Source: Betaproteobacteria bacterium (GTDB lineage: Bacteria > Pseudomonadota > Gammaproteobacteria > Burkholderiales > Rhodocyclaceae). Taken from it: a stretch of DNA of 5,930 nt. The translations under genes and the position numbers were made by a program. Where the stretch lies: the NCBI GenBank assembly GCA_025997095.1, contig BNUD01000119.1, positions 1 to 5,930 on the forward strand, written 5' to 3'. Numbering within the stretch: the stretch's first letter is position 1; each line of letters starts with the position of its first letter. This document shows positions 1 through 5,834 of the stretch, piece after piece. Under the pieces are notes generated by a model. It did no database searches and was not told the DNA's origin. It was given only the letters and a program-made list of their open reading frames with translations.

Positions 1-2
1 TT

Positions 3-3000
3 GATGCCAATTTGACACGTACCCTGTTTACAAATGACCTTCCGCGTGGCATAAGTTCTCCTGAAATGGAGGGGCGCGTACCGCTGGTTTCGTATGCGAC
101 GGTCAGAATGCAAAGCGATTTCAAGGAGGCCTCGTTGAGCGCGACGACGGGCACGGTTGGTAACACGGGCGGAACGGGGACAGGTACATCAGGTTCCGGT
201 TCATCAGGCTCTTCTTCGGGAGGATCGTCAGGTTCGGGGGCGTCAGGTTCATCGGGCGCAAGCGCCCTGCTTGACAGCGCGTTTGCCAGCGGTAATGACA
301 GCGACAACGCTCCGGTTGGTGGTGCGGGCGACAGTGTTGCCGCCTGCGCCATCGAAAGCGGAGAAGAACCTGGTTGCGGTTGCGACGGGGGTAACGCGAA
401 CGCCAATACCGATGCTGATGCCTCAAGCGTTGGCATGATGCGTCCTGCCGTGCAATCCATGATTGGCAGTCTGGCGCTCGCGGATACTCCGCTGGCTTAC
501 CGTCCGGCGCGTGGACCGGAGGTGCCGCTTACTTTTACCTACAGTCATCGTGAAAGTCGCCAGCCGGGTACCTTCCACTATAGTCATGTTGGTCCGAAAT
601 GGAGCTATACCGGCGTCACCTATATTGTGGATGATCCCGCCAGCGTAGGGCGCAACGTGCAACGCTACATGGCGGGTGGCGGCACACGGTTTTTGACGGG
701 GTTCAACCCTGAAACGCAACGCTTTGCGCCCGACATCCGCGACCAGTCCATTCTTGTGCGGCAATCCGGCGACCCGGTGAAATACGAACGTCATCTTGCG
801 GATGGCAGTCTTGAAATCTACGCGCGGGCAGACGGCAGGGCATCTTACCCGCGCCGCATTTTTCTGACCGAAAAACGTGACCCCGCAGGTTGGGCGCTGA
901 AATACCGATACGACGCCCAAAACCGCCTGACCGCCCTTGAAGATGCCTCCGGTCAAACCACGCGAATCGAATACGCCCACGCCGATCCGCTCAAGATCAC
1001 CGCCATCGTTGATCCCGCTAGTCGTCGTGCACGAATCACCTACGATGATCAAGGTCGTCTTGATAGCATTACTGACGCGGTGGGTGTGACTTCTCGCGTC
1101 CGCTATCGTGCGGATAGCCACTTCATTGAACGGCTTACCACCCCTTATGGTGCCAGCACGTTCGACTTCGGCGAAGAACCCGGAGCGCGTTGGGTTGAAC
1201 TGACTTCCCCGACCGGAGATACCGAACGGATCGAAGTACGCGACGAAACCCCAGGCATGGCTCGCTCCGACAAGGACATTCCGATTGGCATCAGTATCGC
1301 CAACCGCGATCTGCATCATCGCAACACCTACTATTGGGATGCCGCCGCCTATGCTCAACATAAAGGCGACTACACCAAAGCGCGTATAAAACACTGGGTC
1401 ATTAACAGCCCTAACGACGACGTACTGGAGAGTTTCAAGGCACCGCTGGAGAGTCGCCTCTGGTTCAATTATCCCGGACAAAAGCACCCCAGCGATCTGG
1501 GCACTTGCCGTCGCCCTTCGGCGATTGCCCGTGTGCTGCCTGATGGTACTGACCAGATTACGCGGATGACCTACAACGCCCAAGGACGCCTGACACGGCG
1601 CATTGATCCTCTGGGCAGAGAAACAAAATACGAATATGCCGCCAACGGCATTGATCTTACTGCCATCCGCCAGAAACATGGCGAACGCGATGACACCTTG
1701 GCGCAGATCACCTGGGACAAACAGCATCGTCCGCTTACCTTCAAGGATGCCGCCGGGCAGACCACGACCTTTACCTACAATGCCCAAGGGCAATTGCTGC
1801 GTCAGCGTAACGCCCTGAACGGTCAAACAAGCTATCAATACGACATTGCGGGCAGGGTCGTCAAAATTCTTAACGCGCTAGGTCACGTCGAAGCATCATA
1901 TGTCTACGATGTGGCAGGCAATATAACAAGCGAGACCGACAGTACGGGGCATACCCTCAAACATGCCTACGACGGACTGAACCGCCGAATCAAAACCACG
2001 TACCCGGACGGCACGACAACCGAGCGCGTGTGGGACAAACTTGATCTTGCCCGAACAAAAGACCGCAACGGCAAACTCACCGACTATCGGTATGACGCGG
2101 CAGGTCGCCTCATTGAAGTCAAGGACGCGCTGCGAACAATTCGCCACGCCTACGACGCGGCGGGTCGTCCCATTCGCCTGACTGACGGCAACGGTCACGC
2201 CGTCATCTGGACGCGCGACGTACAGGGCAGAATGATTGCCCGAACAGAAGCCGATGGCGCTAAAACCACGATTGAATATGACCGTGCGGGTCGTCCTGTC
2301 AAACGCACAGACCCTTTGGGTCAGACGCGCGTGTTTCACTACGCCAAAGACAACGCGCTGAACCGCGTCAGCTATCTGAACGCAATCCACGCGACATCTG
2401 AAATCCGCCTTGAATGGGATAACGATTACCCGCGCCTTAAAGCGATGACGGATGACATGGGCACGACCCGTTATCGTTACGGCGCTACGGGCGAGCCGGG
2501 GGCGCTGCGCCTTGTTGAAGAGCGTACTGGCGAAGCTACCCGGCAACTTGCTTACGACGCGGCGGGTCGAAAACAAAGCTGGCGCGTAGGGCAGGGGGGA
2601 GAAAGTTACCAGTACGATGCGCTGGGTCGCGTTGCCGTGACCCGGAACAGTGCGCTTGGAAACTTTGACTATGGTTATCTGGGTGACACCCGTCAGATGA
2701 CGAGCGCACAACTGGACGGCACAACAATTCGCCGCGCTTACACCTACGAAACCCAGGAAGCGGGGCGGCTCAAACGCATGACCCACCCCCGTGCTGCCCG
2801 CAGCTACGCCTTTGAAAACGCCCCCGAACAACTCATTAAAAGCCTGACCGAAACGACCGCGAACCAAAGCAAAGCATGGGTCTATCAATACGACGATCTT
2901 GACCGTTTGACGCAAGCGAAACGGGACGACGGGCAACGGTACGCCTACACCCTCGACAAGGGCGACAATCTTACCGCCATCACAACGCCCGTCAGCAACA

Positions 3001-4238
3001 AAACTTTTACGCCTGACGCCGCCAACAAAATCAAGCGGACACCGTACAAATACGATGCAAATGGCAACCGAACGGAAGATGAACGGCACACCTACCAGTG
3101 GGACGCGGAAAATCGGCTGATTGGCATCGGCTACAAAAACGCGCCGCGCAAAAAGAGCGAATTCCGTTACAACGGACAAAACAAACGCATCGCGGTCATT
3201 GAGGCGGATGGCGCAAAGCGAACCGAGACCCGCTACGTCTGGTGCGGCAACGAGATTTGCGCGGCGCAAGGCAAAGACGGGCAAAGCATCGCGCATTATT
3301 ATGGCGAAGGCGTCTACCGTTCCAAGACCGACAAGAAAGAATATTACGCCCGCGACCATCTGGGTTCCGTGCGTGACGTGCTTGACGAAAAGGGACAGTC
3401 TCTTGCCCGTTACGACTATGACCCGTATGGCAATTTCATCACCCCGCCCAAAACCGCGCCTGAGTTTGGCTACGCGGGGATGCAATACCACGCGCCGAGC
3501 GGGTTGTATCTGACAAAATACCGGGCTTATGACCCGCAAACGGGAAGATGGCTGTCGAAAGACCCGATTGAGGAAGCGGGCGGGTTGAACCTTTATGGGT
3601 ATGTGGGGGGGAATCCGATCAGTTGGAATGACCCGCTGGGGTTGGCGAAAGATAGTGCGTGTGTAGTTAGATGCATGACATACGGGGGTGTCGCAGGCAT
3701 CATCATTGGTGGTGCTGCGGGAACGATGTGCACAGCAGGTGCGCCAGCATGCATGGTAGCGGGAGTTAAGTTTGGGGGAATTGCTGGCGCTAGCGTTGGC
3801 TGGGGTATCGCCCAGATAGCTTGTGATGATGCACCGGGCAACAGTACGCCTGTACCGGGGACGACAGACAGTGCCCCTTCTGTACCATCAACATCGGATC
3901 CGGAAGTCCTGTCTGCGGCGCATGCGGCGGCTGCGGCGAAAAGCGACAGAACCACTCCTGCATATGGCGGGAATTGCTCGCCGGATGAATTTGACGAACT
4001 AAATCAAGCCCAAAACGACGTCTGCAAAGATAAAGCAAATGGCGCCCAAAGGCTTGGGGGGTGCGTTTCGGATATGACGCCTCTTTCAAGGGCAACAAGA
4101 ATGAAGCAATGGGATGCGTGTGCAAGAGCTAGAGAAAATATCGCTAAACGATGTTTTGCGGGTGGTGACCAAGGACATCGCCAACAAATAGAACAGGCTT
4201 GGAAGGCGGTAGAAAAGTGCGGAGGAACACGACCATGA
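3..4238 (+). CDS. RHS/YD-repeat polymorphic toxin protein, 5' end probably outside the window
   Basis: Large RHS-family protein, at least 1408 residues (numbered here from the TTG at 12). Order: N-terminal segment; Gly/Ser/Thr-rich stretch (44-83); a domain with the wording ADTPLAYRPARGPEVPLTF (157-175) seen in large exported YD-repeat proteins; many YD repeats (about 300-1078); RHS-core signature (1111-1211) ending in DPLGLA; and a 196-residue variable tip. In this family the repeats form a hollow shell holding the C-terminal toxin, and the core self-cleaves just after the DPxGL motif. The frame is open to base 3, and no Shine-Dalgarno sequence precedes the TTG at 12, so the start is probably upstream. 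The N-terminal trafficking domain (signal peptide, PAAR or other) therefore cannot be seen, and the export route is unknown. The stop overlaps the next gene's ATG. Family assignment is very secure; the toxic activity is inferred. Confidence 0.95.
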   Translation, partial: DANLTRTLFTNDLPRGISSPEMEGRVPLVSYATVRMQSDFKEASLSATTGTVGNTGGTGTGTSGSGSSGSSSGGSSGSGASGSSGASALLDSAFASGNDSDNAPVGGAGDSVAACAIESGEEPGCGCDGGNANANTDADASSVGMMRPAVQSMIGSLALADTPLAYRPARGPEVPLTFTYSHRESRQPGTFHYSHVGPKWSYTGVTYIVDDPASVGRNVQRYMAGGGTRFLTGFNPETQRFAPDIRDQSILVRQSGDPVKYERHLADGSLEIYARADGRASYPRRIFLTEKRDPAGWALKYRYDAQNRLTALEDASGQTTRIEYAHADPLKITAIVDPASRRARITYDDQGRLDSITDAVGVTSRVRYRADSHFIERLTTPYGASTFDFGEEPGARWVELTSPTGDTERIEVRDETPGMARSDKDIPIGISIANRDLHHRNTYYWDAAAYAQHKGDYTKARIKHWVINSPNDDVLESFKAPLESRLWFNYPGQKHPSDLGTCRRPSAIARVLPDGTDQITRMTYNAQGRLTRRIDPLGRETKYEYAANGIDLTAIRQKHGERDDTLAQITWDKQHRPLTFKDAAGQTTTFTYNAQGQLLRQRNALNGQTSYQYDIAGRVVKILNALGHVEASYVYDVAGNITSETDSTGHTLKHAYDGLNRRIKTTYPDGTTTERVWDKLDLARTKDRNGKLTDYRYDAAGRLIEVKDALRTIRHAYDAAGRPIRLTDGNGHAVIWTRDVQGRMIARTEADGAKTTIEYDRAGRPVKRTDPLGQTRVFHYAKDNALNRVSYLNAIHATSEIRLEWDNDYPRLKAMTDDMGTTRYRYGATGEPGALRLVEERTGEATRQLAYDAAGRKQSWRVGQGGESYQYDALGRVAVTRNSALGNFDYGYLGDTRQMTSAQLDGTTIRRAYTYETQEAGRLKRMTHPRAARSYAFENAPEQLIKSLTETTANQSKAWVYQYDDLDRLTQAKRDDGQRYAYTLDKGDNLTAITTPVSNKTFTPDAANKIKRTPYKYDANGNRTEDERHTYQWDAENRLIGIGYKNAPRKKSEFRYNGQNKRIAVIEADGAKRTETRYVWCGNEICAAQGKDGQSIAHYYGEGVYRSKTDKKEYYARDHLGSVRDVLDEKGQSLARYDYDPYGNFITPPKTAPEFGYAGMQYHAPSGLYLTKYRAYDPQTGRWLSKDPIEEAGGLNLYGYVGGNPISWNDPLGLAKDSACVVRCMTYGGVAGIIIGGAAGTMCTAGAPACMVAGVKFGGIAGASVGWGIAQIACDDAPGNSTPVPGTTDSAPSVPSTSDPEVLSAAHAAAAAKSDRTTPAYGGNCSPDEFDELNQAQNDVCKDKANGAQRLGGCVSDMTPLSRATRMKQWDACARARENIAKRCFAGGDQGHRQQIEQAWKAVEKCGGTRP
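141..260 (+). repeat. Gly/Ser/Thr-rich low-complexity linker in the RHS protein
   Basis: Residues 44-83 are almost entirely Gly, Ser, Thr and Ala. At DNA level the octamer TCAGGTTC occurs exactly three times (189-196, 228-235, 243-250), so part of the tract looks like slippage-type expansion. It is followed by an acidic, Asn/Asp-rich stretch with Cys112, Cys122 and Cys124. It probably acts as a flexible spacer between the unseen N-terminal domain and the YD shell. Its length is likely to vary between strains. Confidence 0.7.
909..3245 (+). repeat. YD-repeat array (RHS shell)
   Basis: Degenerate tandem repeats of the type YDxxGRL...D..G. are read from about residue 300 to 1078. Clear units begin at nucleotides 2091 (YDAAGRLIEVKDA), 2151 (YDAAGRPIRLTDGNG), 2214 (RDVQGRMIARTEADG) and 2277 (YDRAGRPVKRTDPLG), a spacing of 60-63 bases or 20-21 residues. 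Similar DNA such as GACGCGG(C/T)GGGTCG-type stretches recurs between units. In RHS and Tc-toxin structures these repeats form a spiral beta-sheet that closes into a cage. The repetition is diverged at DNA level, so this is a protein repeat and not a mobile DNA repeat. Confidence 0.93.
3342..3644 (+). other. RHS core-associated domain with DPxGL autoproteolysis motif
   Basis: Residues 1111-1211 hold the hallmark end of the RHS core: YYARDHLGSVRDV, then YDPYGNF, GLYLTKYRAYDPQTGRWLSK, DPIEEAGGLNLYGYVGGNP and finally DPLGLA. Asp1184 (in DPI) and Asp1207 (in DPLGL) match the conserved aspartates of the intramolecular aspartyl-protease site that releases the toxin in characterised RHS proteins. Cleavage would fall right after Leu1211. 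Everything downstream is the variable tip. All expected motif residues are present, so the cleavage machinery looks intact. Confidence 0.9.
3684..3800 (+). other. Double glycine-zipper hydrophobic segment in the toxin tip
   Basis: The tip contains two perfect GxxxGxxxGxxxG runs: Gly1225-1229-1233-1237 (3684-3722) and Gly1251-1255-1259-1263 (3762-3800). They are separated by a short Ala/Cys/Pro-containing turn. The residues between are mostly Ala, Ile, Val and Met, so the pair looks like a helical hairpin able to insert in or cross a membrane. Its position just after the predicted cleavage site means it would travel with the released toxin. A role in translocation is inference. A Pro/Ser/Thr-rich linker (about 1274-1320) connects it to the last domain. 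Confidence 0.7.
3972..4220 (+). other. Six-cysteine C-terminal toxin domain, Ntox16-like
   Basis: Residues 1321-1403 form a small domain with six cysteines (1322, 1338, 1351, 1370, 1381, 1403) and the motif CFAGGDQGH (1381-1389), followed by a helix ending in the last Cys. The layout (NCSP start, CK, a middle CxxxR, CF-GGD-GH, closing C) resembles the predicted polymorphic-toxin domain called Novel toxin 16 from my memory of RHS tips; this was not checked by a profile search. Asp1386 and His1389 are the best candidates for active-site or metal-binding residues. The biochemical activity is not known to me. The even Cys number would suit three disulfides in an oxidising compartment. Confidence 0.55.
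4221..4226 (+). promoter_or_regulatory. Strong ribosome binding site GGAGGA for the first downstream gene
   Basis: GGAGGA lies 8 bases before the ATG at 4235, inside the last codons of the RHS gene. It fixes the start of the next protein at 4235 and rules against the in-frame ATG at 4199, which has no comparable site. With the ATGA stop/start overlap it suggests coupled but efficient translation of the presumed immunity gene. Confidence 0.85.
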
Positions 4239-4765
4239 CCAAATGTTTAATAGAATCCTTGCTCATGTATTTTCCTGATCAAAGCGTTCTTTCATATGAT
4301 GAATTCGTTCACGAGGACGAAAAAGGGATGGATTTATGTAGCCATCTCTACGATTATGACGAAAATTTGGTGAAAGAAACATATACGTACATTTCTCGCT
4401 CTTGGACGGAAATATATTGGCCTGCCATAGCAGATGTTGGCGGGGCTGGAAGTGATGCTTGGATGTTGCCTATGTTTTTGAATAAAAAAAGCTTTATTCA
4501 CTCATTTCCATCGCTCCTGAATTTTGTTTCTACCATGCCGTCAGTATGCGAAGGAAATATTACGGGGTGCGAAATGTTAGTTGATAATTTCATTGATCAG
4601 CTAAATTTGAATGAAGTAAGACAGGAATGGAAACGTAATTTATATTTCTCATTAGATGAAAAAGTAAAAAAGATTGTTGGTTTTATATTATCAAATGAAA
4701 CCCGCTCGCTTTATGCACAAGATGCGCTTGATAGCTATTGGTGTCAATTTGTGGAGACTTTGTGA
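4235..4765 (+). CDS. Probable immunity protein for the RHS toxin (DUF6714-like layout)
   Basis: A protein of 176 residues starting MTKCLIESLLMYFP. The ATG at 4235 is chosen because of the GGAGGA 8 bases upstream and the ATGA overlap with the RHS stop. It is acidic, has no signal peptide or membrane segment, and looks cytoplasmic. The run DAWMLPMFLNKKSFIHSFP followed by a charged region and a C-terminal ALDSYW recalls the layout of DUF6714-type proteins, small proteins often found near toxins; this is recollection only and weak. Position directly after the toxin tip is the main argument for an immunity role: such a protein would bind and neutralise the tip in the producer. The gene is far more AT-rich than the RHS core (hand-counted lines 27-40% GC), fitting a cassette transferred with the tip. 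Real gene: very likely; function: inferred. Confidence 0.75.
   Translation: MTKCLIESLLMYFPDQSVLSYDEFVHEDEKGMDLCSHLYDYDENLVKETYTYISRSWTEIYWPAIADVGGAGSDAWMLPMFLNKKSFIHSFPSLLNFVSTMPSVCEGNITGCEMLVDNFIDQLNLNEVRQEWKRNLYFSLDEKVKKIVGFILSNETRSLYAQDALDSYWCQFVETL
4753..4756 (+). promoter_or_regulatory. Shine-Dalgarno GGAG for the 41-codon ORF
   Basis: GGAG lies 8 bases before the ATG at 4765, within the end of the preceding gene. This is the main support that the very short ORF at 4765-4890 is, or once was, translated. Confidence 0.5.
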
Positions 4766-4890
4766 TGACGATCAACAACAAACTTAAAGATATGTTACTG
4801 CGGGTTTTCACTGTGGGCGATCCGCCACAAGAACTATTTGCGGGTCATTTGCTAGATTATGAAGATGATTACCATGAAGCTGAGAGATAG
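4765..4890 (+). CDS. Short ORF of 41 residues, function unknown, possibly a broken gene start
   Basis: The ATG at 4765 shares its A with the stop codon of the preceding gene (TGATG) and has a GGAG site at proper spacing. It encodes MTINNKLKDMLLRVFTVGDP and ends ...DDYHEAER. It is too short for a usual immunity protein and I recognise no family. It overlaps the next ORF, which is in the +1 frame, by up to 32 bases. Two readings are possible: a true small gene translationally coupled on both sides, or the N-terminal part of a longer gene whose remainder (the next ORF) was shifted out of frame by an indel between about 4856 and 4890. The good start signal and weak start signal of the next ORF favour the second slightly. 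Confidence 0.5.
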   Translation: MTINNKLKDMLLRVFTVGDPPQELFAGHLLDYEDDYHEAER

Positions 4891-5221
4891 CCTTACAGAG
4901 CAAGCGATCCGTGAGCAATTGCTTTGCTCATGGACAGGCATGAAGGATGAAAAGAATAAAATCATGTCTGTTTTGAGGAAGGAATTTGGTGAAATTAAAA
5001 GTGCTTTCGTGTTAAATTGGACACCGGAGCAAGGAGAGGATATTTATACGGTTCTGGTTAATGCTTCAAACATAGTATATCTTGAAATCTCAAAAGAAAA
5101 TGATAGCTTAATAAGCTTCAGCGTAAATTCTGTAAGAGAATATGAGAAGAGACTTCGAGGGAAACCGGGTAGAATACAGTTGGCAGTCGCTTTGGATATA
5201 TCAAAGACTTTGAGTAAATGA
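4859..5221 (+). CDS. Small protein of unknown function, candidate immunity gene (120 residues)
   Basis: Soluble, charged protein of up to 120 residues with an N-terminal helical part (LRDSLTEQAIREQLLCSW) and a C-terminal half with alternating hydrophobic residues (VLVNASNIVYLEISKE), suggesting an alpha/beta fold. Possible starts are ATG 4859, 4865 and 4874; none has a convincing Shine-Dalgarno site (GAAG at 4861-4864 would serve 4874, giving 115 residues). A stop in this frame at 4853-4855 means no earlier start exists. I recognise no family. Position third after the toxin in the same-strand chain suggests an additional or orphan immunity gene, or the body of a gene frameshifted from the preceding 41-codon ORF. 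AT-rich like its neighbours. Confidence 0.6.
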   Translation: MKMITMKLRDSLTEQAIREQLLCSWTGMKDEKNKIMSVLRKEFGEIKSAFVLNWTPEQGEDIYTVLVNASNIVYLEISKENDSLISFSVNSVREYEKRLRGKPGRIQLAVALDISKTLSK

Positions 5222-5224
5222 TTC

Positions 5225-5229
5225 GGGGA
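5225..5229 (+). promoter_or_regulatory. Ribosome binding site GGGGA before the 199-residue gene
   Basis: GGGGA ends 5 bases before the ATG at 5235, in the 13-base gap after the preceding stop. The purine-rich run GGGGAAGAGG makes this a credible site and fixes the start of the next gene. Confidence 0.55.
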
Positions 5230-5234
5230 AGAGG

Positions 5235-5834
5235 ATGAGTAACAATAAATATCGCCAGATGTTTCAAGTGCCAAAGCATTCATTTGAACGAACTATCGTT
5301 GGATTTGATCTCCGAAAGAGTTCTTCACTGAATAACTTGTTTATGACTTCATATGACGATTCAGTGCGATATGAGGCGCTTAACGAGAGCTTTCAAGATC
5401 AACAATCTGGTCTGAACCTCTTCTATATTGATCCCTCTGCTATTCCTTCGTTGACGCTTCCTGTTGATGCACGAATTATTGCGTTTGATTTGCCAAGCGA
5501 GTTTGTTGCCTATTTGTCATGCAGGAATGTTTCGAACCCACAACCATTGCCAACAGTAGACATCAACAATGGTTGGGCATTCATGGGATTTGATGTTGTA
5601 GATGCAATTACTCAGACAAGTGCGTTTCATGGGTTTGATCTAACCACTTCGCTGAGCGAAATAATAAAAAAATGTTCCCTTCGTTTTAATGGGCATGGTC
5701 TGCTTGATGACAGAGAAGCTACAGTAAGATCTGCGGAATTTTTTGATGATTTAATCCCGGAACATGCTCCATTTATGCCGTGTGGTGTGTGGCTCAAGTA
5801 TCCCCCCGCCCCATCAAGCACGAAGTTGACATGA
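5235..5834 (+). CDS. Hypothetical protein of 199 residues, candidate immunity gene with a chimeric C-terminus
   Basis: The ATG at 5235 follows a GGGGA site and lies 13 bases after the preceding stop, so it belongs to the same transcription unit. The product is soluble, with no signal peptide or membrane segment. Visible segments are RTIVGFDLRKSSS (19-31), GWAFMGFDVVDAITQTSAFH, and EHAPFMPCGVWLKYP near the end. I do not recognise the family. The context (fourth in the chain behind an RHS toxin, AT-rich) suggests an immunity or orphan-module role. The last ten or so codons (PPAPSSTKLT) read out of frame through sequence that in another frame encodes a T2SSF-like domain, so the native C-terminus may have been lost or replaced at the module boundary. 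Confidence 0.7.
   Translation: MSNNKYRQMFQVPKHSFERTIVGFDLRKSSSLNNLFMTSYDDSVRYEALNESFQDQQSGLNLFYIDPSAIPSLTLPVDARIIAFDLPSEFVAYLSCRNVSNPQPLPTVDINNGWAFMGFDVVDAITQTSAFHGFDLTTSLSEIIKKCSLRFNGHGLLDDREATVRSAEFFDDLIPEHAPFMPCGVWLKYPPAPSSTKLT

Noticed and set aside
423..1838. 471-codon open frame on the minus strand
   Set aside because: It lies wholly antisense to the strongly supported RHS frame, and its translation matches no family I know. The repetitive, biased codon use of YD-repeat DNA commonly leaves long antisense frames open.
1896..3539. 547-codon open frame on the minus strand
   Set aside because: Same reason: antisense to the YD-repeat array and core. The product is a Val/Phe/Arg-rich string with no domain logic.
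4199..4234. Upstream in-frame ATG that would extend the first downstream protein by 12 residues
   Set aside because: No ribosome binding site before it, whereas GGAGGA sits 8 bases before the ATG at 4235.
4479..4500. Perfect 8-base inverted repeat TGAATAAA / TTTATTCA with a 6-base loop
   Set aside because: All AT-rich, inside a coding region, with no following T-run; weak as a terminator or operator and likely chance in AT-rich DNA.
5093..5120. Short inverted repeat AGCTTA-A-TAAGCT
   Set aside because: Arms of six bases with a one-base loop, inside a gene; not a plausible hairpin.
4235..5834. Remnants of RHS core or an insertion sequence between the small genes
   Set aside because: I looked for DPxGL/core-like wording, transposase motifs and terminal repeats in this block and found none.
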